In this document: positions 1 through 12,400 of the stretch, piece after piece
Layout of the letters: each line of letters opens with the position of its first letter
Position numbering within the stretch: the stretch's first letter is position 1
Assembly (NCBI GenBank): GCA_018902385.1
Contig: JABSSW010000021.1
Span: forward strand, 620,001-684,000
Reading direction: 5' to 3'
DNA length: 64,000 bases
Source of the DNA: Physcia stellaris
Taxonomy: Eukaryota > Ascomycota > Lecanoromycetes > Caliciales > Physciaceae
Translations under genes and position numbers: made by a program
Notes under the pieces: generated by a model
Database searches by the model: none
What the model was told of the DNA's origin: nothing
What the model saw: only the letters and a program-made list of their open reading frames with translations

Positions 1-660
1 GGTGGTACGTCGATCCGAGAACCAAGGAAAAAGATGTGAGGTTTGAGAGGCCATGAGCCAAGGTATTGTTCTTGAACTTCATGGTATCTGTGACCATCGG
101 CGAGGTAGCCTGGATTTAGGTTTCTGTTGTCTCGTAAACTGTCCAAATCTGCGTCTCCACTTACAAAGGACCGCTTCCTGGTTAAGCCCTGGCGGTTCAG
201 TCTACTTATGACTGACCACTGCGTGTCTTGAGAATGTTACATGTATCAAAGAGCGGTAATCACGACTTGTGTTATTATCCAAAGGAAAGACAGACTCCAT
301 ATCCAATTTGTCTACCTATATAAGAATAAGAACGGTAATAGCCTAATCTAGCTGAAACTCCTCTACTTTAAATTCCGTTCATGTCCATGTTGAATCGTTT
401 TTTAGTAAAAACGGTGAAGCGAGTGACGTTAAAGGAAATCCAGCTTCTTTCTTGAAGTTGATCAGTCTCTGTATCAGTGTTAGCTCAAGCTTGACCATAG
501 AGCTCCAAACTTCTACGATATCCAATTTTGTGAAATAGAATTCTAATGTCTCCTTCGAATACGATGCAAACCTGTGTGAGATACTCAACTCGAACTCGAG
601 AGCCAATATCGTATACTCTTCCAGTGTCGATTCGGAAATGATATAGCTAGATTTGTTTCG
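1..660. other. Left edge, downstream of the NLR gene
   Basis: No independent gene is visible. On the minus strand the reading frame of the NLR stays open beyond its TAA stop (661-663) down to about 379, giving roughly 94 further codons of protein-like, mixed hydrophobic and charged sequence. This may be a lost C-terminal extension of the NLR. Nothing else is seen here. Confidence 0.4.
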
Positions 661-3600
661 TTAGCCAGAATTGGAAAATTCGTTGTTTTCTCGAATTCTA
701 TGAATATTTTCCCCAAAAACTCTATAAAATTCGTCCATTTGCTCTCCTGTTGCAAGCTTTGCAAAACCCCTCTTATATGTTTCGAGTATGGATTTCGACT
801 CCGCTTCTGAAAGATCGTACTCGGCAATCACATCTCCTATTGACATAGAAGTACTCAGTCAGCATATTGTTGATGGAGGAAGTGTTGTTGGGCGAGTTCT
901 CAGAAATAATACTGTAACAATACATTTGAAATTACAGTAAGTTATTAGAACAACACACCTGAAACACTGCTATTGATCTGAACGTTGAAGCATTTCGCAT
1001 AGTAAGGAGCGCCTGCATCGAGGCATACTTCTCTTATTCGGGAGAGCGCGGACTGGCCCTTCAGGCATAATTCAGCAACTGCCCAGACTGAGAGACCGAA
1101 TCGAAAGCGATATGTTGTTGAGTCTATCCACTCTGGCTTCTCACTTATCGTAATGACTATTGTATGTGTTAATACAGCACCACTGGCTATGAAGCCCATC
1201 ATTGTTTTGGCGAATTCGGTCTGCAGTTCCAGAATTTCTGAATAATCATGAGCTGTTCTCGAAATCGAAGAGAGCAGTATGCTGGACATTCGCATTAAGA
1301 ACATTGACCATGATGTGGAGTCGCTTGATATTCCAGGATTCAAGTCAACATCACCAGCAAGGAGCTCCTGGGCCAAAAGTAACCCCGACAAGACTCTAGC
1401 TATTCCGTACCCGAATCCGTACTCTAAATGGACTGAGGATATCGACAGATGTAATAAATAGATTTCAGCATTTCCAGTGGGCAATGTGGTATCATTTTCA
1501 AGGGTGTGGCGCACATATCCAAGGATACCGTATGAAGCTGCAAATAATAGAAAGTTCCATTTTTTGGTTAGTATCAAGCTAGATGTATCGATGGTGTCGC
1601 GCTGACATCTGATAGATCCTATGGGTGTACTGAGATTGGGCTGAAGACTAATCTTTTGTCGCTTGTGATGCTGTTCCGTCGCAGATCTCAAATCTTCATA
1701 TGGGCCTCCCCAGCGTTCAGACCAATGGGAGTCATGATGCGATCCTCCACAATTTTGGTCTATCCTAGACATGATGTCCTCTGTGAGTTCACATAGGGTC
1801 GTTTGTGCGACTTCCGTCTGGTGCTCGGCTAGCCATACGTTGAACATAACATTATCGATGGATTCGTCCCGTTCCTGCAGCCCAAACATCCTTATGTCAG
1901 CAAGTAAAGTCTTGACATAGAATACTTGAGGATGGAAACTATCCGGCGTATTTTCTTTCAGGAAGGCTCCTCCTTTATTTAGATCACGCATAAAGTCAAC
2001 AGCGCTACGATGAACAAAATGGACATGAACGTTCTCGGCAAGTCTCTCGATCTGCAGATTCGCGGTCTCTCCTGGATATTCATAAAAGCTCTCATCAGAA
2101 TCCCAGGCTTCATCGCTATGGCTAGAATTTTCCTCAATGGAGATGGTATTTCTTCGTTCATCGAAGTCAAGTACTTGTTCTTCTTCATCAGCGCTTTCTT
2201 CACGATCAGTGGTGTCTTCATCATCTGTTCTTCCTTCACCGTCACTGAGTCCTTCACCGTCACTGGGTCCTTCATCGTCACTGGGCTCTTCATCGTCACT
2301 GGGTCCTTCATCGTCACTGGGTCCTTCATCGTCACGAGGTCCTTCATCATCACGAGGTCCTTCATCGTCAATGGTATTAACCTCTGTATTTCTTTGATCC
2401 TCAATAATTTCCAGTAAGCCACCACATGTTGTGATAATCCGACATGGGGTTTTGTGAGACAATTCAACTAATTTAGTAATTGGCATCTCCTCATCGGAAC
2501 GAAGCATGGCATCGAGTCCTGGATGGGACGCCAAAGTATAACTCAAAAGAGAAGAGTTCTTTCCATAGAGAGCTATCTGCAAGAATATTGCCGCCTCGTG
2601 TCCATAACACTTCTCGATTTGACTTAGCATGCGTTCATAAACCTTCTCGACCTCGTCTGGCAAAGACAATAATCTTTCCATCAACTGCTCTGGACTGTCC
2701 CCGTTGCGGAAACCACGTAATTGATCTCTCACAGCCAGCGAAACCCAGAGAAAGACCCCCTCTGCTCTGTCCAAAATTGTTTCAGTAAGTTCCTGTGCAA
2801 CTTCTGGCGATGCTTCCGAGATTTCTCGGAACTTTTCTAGCACAAAGATGCGGATGTCTTTACGAGTCATCTTGTGTAGGCAGAGCTTTGATGCAGTCTC
2901 AAAAGCTCGCACGAAGACCTGCAGAGACCGACTGGAAAGACAGATCTTGATGTTTTTGTTTTGGGCTATATCCTTGAGAATGGTGATCAAGCTAGCTTGA
3001 TCACCATCGAACTCGTCTAGTCCGTCAATGAAGAAGCATACAGAATGTGTCTTAGGTAAATGCTGAATCGTGTCCTGGAGCCTGTTGCGAAGTCGTTTTT
3101 CTGTCCAGACTGGCCCGAGTCCTGAGCTATGCAAATCGTCTTGAGATAGTCCAATATGCAATTCTGGCAATGCACTCATGATCTGCCAGAGAAGTGAACT
3201 TAGCAATCCTTCGACACTCTTCTCCATTCGATTTCCGCCACTCCAGAAGTAGAATCGCGGCACTAATACGGGTTCGTTCGCCGACCAAATAGCCAGCGAC
3301 TCCGAAATTCGATGATCTTGACATAAGAAGCTCATTAAAGTCGACTTTCCCGAGCCAGCCTTACCGTGAATCCAGTATATGTGATCGCCCTTCTCAAGCC
3401 ATTCGACGAAATTAACCCAAGAACCAGTGCTTTGTTCAGGGCGCTCGAAAATCCATTCAAAGGTTTTCCGATGAGCGTCTTTGATGTTTTCCTCGCGACT
3501 ATGAAGTTCGTCAAACCATAGACTCTTGAGGAGTCGCTCGCGGTTTTCTTTCTCATCTTGCAACTGCTGATACTGCCGAGAAATTTCCACAATAAGTTCC

Positions 3601-4336
3601 CGAGTCTGCCTATGCTCACTTTGGATTTCCTTGACGACCGTGTCAAAAGAATTGGTCCCTTGGGAGACGCTGATAATAAGCCTCTGGACCTTATCGTTCA
3701 ATTCTTGAAAACCACGATCTGTTTTCAAGGAGAACCCATTAAGACGTTGCCTCAGATCAACCAAGATCTGTGTCTCTACAGCTTTTTGATAGCTATCCAG
3801 TCGCTTCTGCATGGCTTGAATCTCTTTATTTCCTCGAAAGGCTTTCAAAGTCTTCTTGAAGGCATCTCGCTTTTCTAAGGGGCGCGTAGCGTCAGCCTCT
3901 TTCTTTTAGCTTATCAGAGGACAGATAATCAGGCTTCGTGGATTGATATGTTGGGCATGATATTCAAACGGCTTTTGCTGAATACTACAAGCTACAGCAA
4001 TAGATAAATTGTCTGGAAAGACCTACTAGATGGACCCTGAATCCTCATGTCGCCTAGTTTTGCAGTAAGCTCTTTCGCAGTAGCAGAACAAGCCCGAGCT
4101 ACCTCTAGAAGAGTCTTGTCCTGAGAAGTCTGTGGGTTGTTCGTAGACGAAACGTTTCCGTGAAGTTGGAGATCATCTTGAAGACTCGTGAGATGTTTCG
4201 TGCTTTCCTCAAGCTCTGAAAACTCCGATAAGACACCATCGCGATACATTTCTTTGCATGTGGCCAAGGCTCTCAAGCTGAAGTCGACAACTTGGATTAC
4301 ACCGCAGGCAAGGCTGAAAGCAGTGAATGGATCCAT
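661..4336 (-). CDS. NACHT-domain NLR/STAND protein with acidic repeat array
   Basis: This is a fungal NOD-like receptor, expected to act as a cytosolic signalling NTPase in non-self recognition or programmed cell death. I read three exons: 4027-4336, 959-3898 and 661-836, giving about 1141 aa. Exon 1 starts at ATG 4336 (MDPFTAFSLACGV) and resembles the helical N-terminal domain common in fungal STAND proteins. A coiled coil follows, then a NACHT domain with a P-loop (GKAGSGKST, residue ~282) and Walker B (FFIDGLDEFD, residue ~393). After it comes the usual HRSAVDFM-type segment. Residues ~613-661 are a run of acidic hexapeptides. The C-terminal third shows no WD40, ankyrin or TPR repeats. The last intron (837-958) is phase 1 and joins cleanly; the first acceptor, near 3899, is uncertain by a few bases. 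Family assignment is firm; the trigger and the cell-death role are inference. Confidence 0.85.
2228..2371 (-). repeat. 18-bp tandem array coding acidic hexapeptides
   Basis: About eight head-to-tail copies of an 18-bp unit (plus-strand form ccttcatcgtcactgggt) lie inside the NLR coding sequence. They encode DDEGPS or DDEGPR. The copies nearest 2341-2371 are most alike; those toward 2231 are diverged (DGEGLS, DGEGRT) and fade into further acidic sequence. Because the unit is a multiple of three, all frames stay open, which creates serine-rich phantom frames on the plus strand. Confidence 0.9.
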
Positions 4337-4905
4337 CGCAAGTAATCTTCGGACGGGAGGGACTGTGATGTAAGTCAAGTTTGTTCAACGGCCCACACAG
4401 CGTAGGATTGTAGCTTCGATGATCTTCTTCCTTTGTCCACTGGGAGAACATCGACTGGAGGTGCGAAGTATGTCACAGCTGACAGTCCGGTGACCCCTCA
4501 CGCATTCCAGATAAGGTACTTCATGCATGCTGATTCAGCGATTCCACACCGGAACTTATCCAAGCATTTTCTCCACTCGGCCCGAGTTGAACCGAATACC
4601 CTGCATTCTAAGAATAATGGTACAGAGGATTCTACTCTTGTACCCCATGTTGTATTGAATAAAATTCAGAGCAATATCCATCTTGTAAGATGCAGCTCGA
4701 ATTGTCATCCTCAGTCGCCTCTAAGAATGGGATTTTGCTCCTTTTTCTCTGTCTTTTGTGTCCTTCTAAAGGATAAAAATAGTGTCGTCGTATCAGATCA
4801 CTAGACTGTCTGGGGAAGTCCCGTTCTCTCAGTTATGAGTATTGAATCCTCCAAGATGCCTCAATAGTATCTGTGTTGAAGATATGTTATAGTTCCTATC
4901 TAGGC
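4337..4905. other. Intergenic, NLR promoter side
   Basis: This 569-bp stretch separates the NLR start from the 3' end of the FAD oxidoreductase. It should hold the NLR promoter and the oxidoreductase 3' UTR. I see no gene, repeat or clear TATA element. Confidence 0.5.
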
Positions 4906-6211
4906 TTATGGAACAGAGTGGACCTCTTTACCAGCTTCCGTTCCGAGAGCAAACAATGATAGATCAAGGTCAGGTTTCTCTCCACGCATCAATTGATCCA
5001 TAAGTTTGCCAGTTCCCATACCCAGCGTTAGCCCATACGATCCATGCCCCCAACAAACATAGACTCCGCTTGTGAGCTTCGAATTCGAATCTTTCTGGGC
5101 TGTACCGACTGGATCCCCGGTCAAATCAGATGACCTAACCTCTGATAGGATTGGCAGCCCGGATTTGGTGGCAGGTCTAAAAGCTCGGCCTTTGTCCACA
5201 AGTCGAAGCTCGTGATCGTGATTCTCGCTGCAGCTGCAGCGCGAACTGAGCCACATCCGAGCACGGCCCAGGAGCTCTTCGATGATTTCCTCGTCAGGTT
5301 CTGCAGTCTGGCCTGGTAAAGGGAGAGAGGCAGTGAGGTTTTTGCGGCCACAAGCCCAAATGGTGCCATCGTTGCGGGCAGCAAATTCCAATTTCTCGCC
5401 AATCAGGGGCTCAAACGAGACGTACGCAACAGATTTGGCTGTTGTTGGGCAGGGATTTTTGCAGACAATCCAATCTCCCGCCGAAGTAGACGCATGCAAA
5501 CGGACTGGAGAGAAAGGAAACAGTATCCTGTATACTGATGGAGTCCATGGTCCGCAAGCAAGGAGTAGCTGAGAGCATTCAATCCATACAGGAATTCGGT
5601 CTTTGGGTAAGCAAACCACGCCCTGTATTTTGTTCTCAGGAGAAAGATCGGCATAGATCACTTTCAGGCCTGTCTCAATCTGTACGCCCAACTTGAGACA
5701 CTGAGCTGCGAGCCATTTTCCGACGCCAGTCGGGTTGCTAATGAAGACGATCGTCAAATACAGAGATCAAAGAAGCGCTGGAAGAGACATACACCGTAGC
5801 ATTGTTAGGTCCTAGAACATCCTGGTCAATATCCCAATTAGGCCATCGTTGAATCCAGTCTGGTAGTAAGTCGATTCTCCTACCACTCCCTGAACTCACT
5901 CCATAAAACGAGTGCGCCCTGTATCCCGTGGTGTTCCTGAACTCTTCACTTTCGGCCTCAGCCGCCCAAAGATCAAAGGAGTATTTGCCAAGTGGTAGGA
6001 GTGGCTGGGTCTCTTTCTCTGGAAAGCCGTAGTGTAAACAGCCAGTACATTGGGAAGAGCTGGCTGCGAATGGCTTTTCAAAGATGTCGATGACGATAAT
6101 CTTGGCAGATGATGCAGTGGAAAGAGACTTTGCGAGGTTGTACGCTGTGGATAGACCAATTGATCCTCCGCCGACGATCACAATAGTCTTGCTGGAATTT
6201 GGAGGCTCCAT
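4906..6211 (-). CDS. FAD-dependent oxidoreductase (DAO family)
   Basis: A flavoprotein of the D-amino-acid-oxidase/glycine-oxidase superfamily, which oxidises amines or amino acids with FAD. Two exons (5793-6211, 4906-5737) are joined across a 55-bp intron with GTATGT and TTAG ends, giving 416 aa. The start is ATG 6211 (MEPPNSSKTIVIVGGG); the open frame above it has no ATG. The N-terminal dinucleotide-binding motif is VGGGSIGLSTAYNLA. The C-terminal FAD-contact region is CWGHGSYGLTLGMGTGK, close to the family pattern WGHGxxGxxxxxGTGK. It diverges from the enoyl reductase gene across 1.16 kb. A tailoring role in the polyketide pathway is possible from position only; it could equally be a catabolic amine oxidase. 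Confidence 0.85.
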
Positions 6212-7372
6212 ACTTTTGGATGCCGTGTTAAAAGGGTCCTTGAGAATGGAATTGATCAGGAGGTGGAGAGCTGTTCGTCCTAGTGCCAAGACGCTAGATG
6301 GTTTGAGTGAAGTATCCTAACAACATATCGAGGAGTGAATGAGAAGACCCTTATCAGATGCCCAGCATATGGAGTAGAAGAGTTGCTTCGCCGGGAAATA
6401 TGTGACGTCGTGCACTGTGTTTTATTCCACGACGTGGCTCAAAAGGGCACGTTTGCAACGGTAAAGGGCTGAATACATATGCTTTATCGACACACCATGC
6501 ACTTTTCATATGAGCTCTCTCTTGCCACTATAGTCAATTTCCGAGTTGGGATTCGTTCTTCGGACTTCTTTTGGGGCTTACGTATTAACACGGCGAACCG
6601 GAAAAAAATCTCCGAACATCAGACCGAGGAGTCTCACCCCTGGATTCCGACACTATCGCTACCGGGATGGAACCATGGCACTTCATTACGCAGGAGGAAA
6701 GCTGGACGCGAGTCACTGTATCCACAATATCGCGCCTTCGAGCCTCCCTACGTAGCTGCTTTCTATCCTGTCGGGTGAAAAATTCAGTAGATGATTAATA
6801 TACGCGGGACCTGCCTTCTCGGAATCGCTAAGCGAGAATGCCAGCCACTTCATAGTAAACGCACCATCAGCGACAGGCTAGTGTTATATGCTGCTAGCTC
6901 CGCAAAGTCCAATAGATCACCTTTGCGAGAATGTGTGAATCATGCATCCAGGAGAGAGACTAAAGTACGAAGACCGTTTTCGGTGGGTTGCATGGCGCTC
7001 CTTATGCACGCTTGATTACGAATCTGGAATCTCGTGTTGCGGTACGGAGGATAGAAGGGCCTTTGGGGGACTGATTGCATTACTCAAAGAAGTAAATATT
7101 GAAAAACTCACATGGTTTGTTATATTCATAATTGACTACTCTTAGCTGATTTTGTAATCGAAAACTGAGAAACGTAGATTCTTAACTGATTGAGTTGAAG
7201 ACAAGTAATGTCCCTGCTCCACCCAACCTCTCGGACCAGTGTATGGCACCGATTGAAAACCATTGCTCTCAATTTCACTATTCACAACCAAATCATCCGT
7301 TCTCTGACCATCTACTCCGAACTATCCAAACGCAGAACCCATTGAGAACATTCCTCCACAAACCCCAAAGAA
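6212..7372. other. Divergent intergenic region, FAD oxidase / trans-ER
   Basis: This stretch of about 1.16 kb lies between two divergently transcribed genes and should hold both promoters. Short open frames occur but none has protein-like composition or splice-compatible neighbours. I recognise no element with confidence. Confidence 0.5.
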
Positions 7373-8548
7373 ATGTCGCTCCCAACAACCCAAACAGCAA
7401 TAATCCAAGCTCCCTCATCATCCACCTCCCCCTCCCCTCACCTCCCCATCCTCATCGCCCCCTCCCTCCCCCTCCCCACCATCACCTCCCCCCACCAAAT
7501 CCTCACGCGCATCCTCGCCGCAGGCCTCAACCCAACCGACACCAAAATGATCCTCAACTTCCACACGCCCTCCGGGCCCGTGGGCTGCGACTTCAGCGGC
7601 ATCGTCTCAGCCACAGGACCCCTCTCCACCGTGGCCGTCGGCACGAGGATCATCGGCGCCGAGTTCCCCTACCAGGGCCACCACACCTCGAGTGGCGCGT
7701 TCGCGCAGTTTGTGGTCTGCGACAGCCGCCAGACGCTGCGGGTGCCGGAGGGCTGGAGCGACGTGCAGGCGGCGGGGCTGGGCGCGGTCGGGTGGCGGAC
7801 GGCGGGCCTGGCGCTCTCGGACCCCGCGGCGCTGGCGCTGCAGGGGCGCCCGTCGAGGCCGGTGGAGAGGGCGCGGGCGGTGCTCGTGTATGGTGGTGGG
7901 ACGGCGACGGGGGTGCTGGCGATTCAGATGCTCAAGCGGTTGGTTTTCTGTCCTTGATTCGCATGTCTACCTTGATGCTATGGATTGGCTCTGATAGTGC
8001 ATGCGCCGCACAGGTCGGGCTACGCGCCAGTTGTGGTCTGCTCCGCTAAATCCGCCCCTCTGGCTATGGAGTGCGGCGCGGTGGGAACAGCTTCGTACAC
8101 CTCGGCTACATGTGTTGACGAGATCAAGAAGCTGGCTGGGGGCCCCGTCAAGCACGCCTTGGACTGCATCACCAATCCGCAGTCTGTCGCTATCTGCTTC
8201 GGCGCGCTGGCACGGGTGGGCGGCCGCTATGCGTGTCTTGAGGATTGCCCGGAAGCCTGGCGCCCGCGGCTCTCGGTCAAGGTGAGGATTGTCATGGGCT
8301 TTGAGAGCAAGGGTGAGGATGTGGACCTTGGCCATCCCGTTTATACGCGTAAAGCGAATCCCGAGTTATTTGCGATTGGGAATGAGTGGACGGAGGATAT
8401 GCAGAGGCTTCTGGATCAAGGGGTTATCAAGACGCTACCAGTCAGGGAAATCGAGAAGGGGTGGGATGGGGTTGTTAGGGGATTGGAGATGTTGCATCAG
8501 GGCGAGGTCAAGCGTCAGAAGTTGGCTGTGAGGATTGCGAGCGGTTGA
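7373..8548 (+). CDS. Trans-acting enoyl reductase (LovC type)
   Basis: A stand-alone NADPH-dependent enoyl reductase of the MDR superfamily. Such enzymes dock on reducing synthases whose own ER domain is dead and reduce the enoyl-ACP intermediate at chosen cycles. Two exons (7373-7938, 8014-8548) give 366 aa, matching the ~360 aa of LovC-type enzymes; the 75-bp intron is phase 2. Family marks include VGCDFSGIV near residue 80, the nucleotide-binding stretch VLVYGGGTATGVLAIQMLKR, and HALDCITNPQS. No zinc-binding cysteine cluster is apparent, as expected. The first exon is very GC-rich (many CTC/CCC codons), unlike exon 2. It lies 0.9 kb upstream of the synthase on the same strand, and that synthase needs such a partner. 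Confidence in family and partnership is high; substrate stages cannot be read. Confidence 0.93.
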
Positions 8549-9441
8549 AGATGCGACTTCCAATGGGAACGTTTTCCGTTCGCTTGATGTATTATTCTCC
8601 GGACTAAGTTGTGTATGCATTGGGCTCGTGTCCAGTACTATCATATGGAAAGCCCGTATAGTTTAAACGTCAAAGTTGCATTACATGCATCTGTTCATCA
8701 GACTCTGTTGCTCTTAGTTTTGGGGGGTATTTAGCTGTGTGGCCTTGACAGATACTTTGGCTTTTGCGGGTCTCCTCCCTCCAAACCTTGTAGCTGAGAA
8801 ACAGATATGTGCCACGCGACACTCTCGAGGACAACAACGAGCCGAAGCCTCAAGTGGGTTTAACTGAACATGACCATTACACCGAAGGCTGTCCCAACTC
8901 GTGATAATGTGAATGAAGGCTTAGAAGCTGATAGTGGTGATCAGGCATAATGCCTAGTGCGTTGGGCATAATTGCATGTCTAGCAATCATAGGACTCACA
9001 GCTATTTCTGATCGGCCCGACAGCCAAAGTATCCAAGAGGATCGCGATCGCAGCAGAACGGCCGACTCGGTCTTGCCACGGTGCTAAATTTGCAGTAGCC
9101 AAGCCGAAGCCCCGATTCGGAAAAGCATCAACGCACACCATATGGGGAACCGAACGCGAGTGGGATGCACGCCATAAGCGCTAGCTTGTATGCATGTAGA
9201 ACGGCTTCGGAAGATAAACGGAATGAACTTGGAATTGCTGAACGTGGAACAGCTGCAAGCTAAGAGAAGACGAGCAGGGCAGGTCTGAGCGAAATAGAAG
9301 AAAGTAGCTCCGGACACAGCGAAGGTCAAATTATTCGGTACCTCAGGCACACCCCAGGAGCTTCGACAACCCTGGCTGTACCCTGAGAATAGCACAAATC
9401 CTTGTGTCTGGTTAATCGAGGCAACCTGGACTGAACATGCC
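8549..9441. other. Intergenic, PKS promoter region
   Basis: This 893-bp stretch lies between the enoyl reductase stop and the synthase ATG. It should hold the synthase promoter. No coding frame, repeat or clear TATA box is seen. Confidence 0.5.
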
Positions 9442-12400
9442 ATGGCTCGAAAGACCTCACTCAAAGAACCGATTGCCATCGTCGGCAGTGCGTGTCGCTT
9501 TGCTGGCGACGCGAATTCCCATTCGAAGCTATGGGATCTATTGCAAAACCCTCGTAATGTTCAGAGAGAGATACCAGAGAATCGATTCAGTATCAAAGGC
9601 TTCTACCATCCCAATCATGCTCATCACGGTCACTTCAACGTGAAGCACTCCTACATGCTTAACGATGACCCGACTGTTTTCGATGCTGAGTTCTTTGGCA
9701 TCAACCCCATTGAAGCGCGCGCCATGGATCCTCAGCAGCGACTGCTCCTCGAAGTAGTTTATGAGGCTATCGAATCTGGAGGCATGACCATTGAGGGTTT
9801 GCAAGGTAGCGACACTGCTGTATACGCCGGTGTGATGACTGGTGATTATGAGGCCATGCTGCTCCGCGATTTGGACGTTGTTCCGACTTATGCTGCAGTT
9901 GGAACCTCAAGGGCAGTTCTGTCTAACCGAATATCGTATTTCTTCAACTGGCACGGCGCCTCGGTGACCTTGGACACCGCATGCTCTTCGAGCCTGGTTG
10001 CTGTTCATTCAGCCATGCAGACGCTCCGTGAAGGGGACTCGCGCGTAGCGGTGGCCTGTGGTGCCAATCTTATCTTGGGGCCTGAGTCGTATATAATTGA
10101 GAGTAAGGTTAAGATGTTGTCGCCAGATGGCCTCGGTCGGATGTGGGATAAGGATGCTAATGGCTATGCGCGTGGGGAGGGTGTTGCGGCCATTGTGCTC
10201 AAGCCACTCAGCGCTGCACTGGAGGATAACGATGACATTCAATGTCTGATTCGGGAGACAGGCCTAAATCAAGACGGCACCACTGCAGGCCTTACGATGC
10301 CCAGTCCCACCGCACAAAGGGCCTTGATCCAAAGCACGTACGCTAAAGCAGGTCTTGACATTTCTAATCAGGTAGACCGTCCTCAGTTTTGTGAGGCTCA
10401 TGGCACTGGAACCCCAGCTGGTGGTGAGTCCTTCTCATGGAGTCCGATGCTGTCCAGATGTTGGTTATTGATTACACTTGGCAGATCCCGTAGAAGCAGA
10501 AGCGATCAGTACAGCATTCTTTGGTGGAGAGCAAGGCTCGGATCAAGCAGCTGGTGGCCATCCCTTGTACGTCGGCTCCATTAAGACTGTGCTTGGGCAC
10601 ACCGAAGGCACCGCTGGTATTGCAGCTATTCTCAAGGCGATGCTTGCGATAGAGAATTCCCGTATTCCTCCAAATCTACTATTCAACGAACTCAGTCCAT
10701 CCGTAGCACCATTCTATAAAAATCTCGAGATCTTACGTGCCGCAAGACCTTGGCCAATCGTACCGAAGAACCAGCCCAGACGAGCCAGTGTCAACAGCTT
10801 CGGGTTTGGTGGTGCAAACGCCCATGCCATCCTTGAAAGCTACGAGGCGTCGGTGTTAAACAGTGTTAGCGATTTGCCCGCCCTATTCACCCCATTTGTA
10901 TTCTCTGCTGCATCCGAGCAATCGCTCCGCGCCAATCTTGCAGCATATGCTACCTATCTGGACTCTCATCCTGACATCGCTTCGTGCGACTTGGCCTATA
11001 CACTGCGGCAACGTAGATCCGTCTTCCCGTACCGTATATCATTTCCTGCCTCAGACGTCAGTGGACTCAAGTGTAACATCCTTGCCAGATTGAAGAACCA
11101 AGACTCGAGCTTGGGCGTGAGAGCACCGGAAAGGAGCGGAGGGTCGTCTAAGATCCTTGGTGTTTTCACTGGCCAAGGAGCGCAATATGCCAGCATGGGC
11201 GCTGAGTTGATTCGTAGATCTGCCCTAGCCCGTCAAATAATACAAGAATTGGAATCAGCCCTTGCCCAACTTCCCAAAGAGGATCGTCCGACATGGTCAC
11301 TCGAGGCCGAGATTTTTGCGGGCCCTTCCACCTCCCGCATGAATGACAGCGCCATCTCCCAACCACTTAACACCGCTATCCAGATCATGTTGGTTGATAT
11401 ACTTCGTTTAGCCAATGTACACTTCGATGCCGTTATTGGTCATTCAGGCGGCGAGATTGCTACTGCCTATGCTGCCGGCTTTCTCACCGCTCGGGATGCT
11501 CTGTGCGTTGCCTACTATCGAGGCGTGAGTTGCGCACTCGCGGCCAGTCCGAACAAGGACCTGCAAGGTGCTATGCTTGCAGTAGGAACGTCCATGGAGG
11601 ATGCCCTACAGATTTGCGAGGACGAGGACTTCGCTGATCGTATTGCACTTGCAGCTGTCAATTCCTCCTCGAATGTAACCATTTCCGGAGATATATATGC
11701 TATCGAGGAGCTTGCAGCCTTTATGGAGCTAGAAAAGACCTTCCATCGCCGTCTCAAAGTAGATAAAGCCTATCATTCGAAGCACATGCAGCCTGCCGCT
11801 TCCTCTTATCTGGCAGGAATGCGGCGTGCGGGCGTCAAGGTCCAGGAACCTTCTTTGTCTCGGCCATGCACCTGGTACTCCAGTGTTTTCGAGGGCAAGC
11901 CTGTGGACTCCTCCTTCGCACTAGGCGACAAGTACTGGGTAGAAAATATGATTAGACCGGTACTATTTTCGCAAGCGCTTACCGCTGCTCTGTCCTCAGG
12001 TACTAGATTCGATGCAATACTCGAAGTTGGGCCCCACCCCGCCCTCAAGAGTCCAGCAACCCAAACCATCCAAGACGTCCTGCAAAAGACCATTCCCTAC
12101 GAGGGAACGCTAACACGTAACATTGACGCTGTCGAGGCGTTGTCCAACAGCCTGGGATTCTTGTGGTCAAACTTAGACAAGACAAGAGTGGACTTGGGAG
12201 CCTGCGAGGCTGCCACGTCTGGAGGGAAGCAGCGATTCCACGTCCTTAAAGGTTTACCAAGCTATCAGTGGAATCATGAGACAAAGTATTGGCACGAATC
12301 CCGAAGGTCTCGCCAGATGCGCCTACGACAGCAGCCAGTACATCCGCTACTGGGTGATGCAACCGCAGAGAGCGGGCCTCATACACTGCGTTGGAAAAAC

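Noticed and set aside
2010-2417. Plus-strand frames rich in Ser/Pro or Ile/Val/Thr over the NLR
   Set aside because: They are by-products of the 18-bp repeat, which keeps all frames open; the minus-strand frame carries the NACHT gene.
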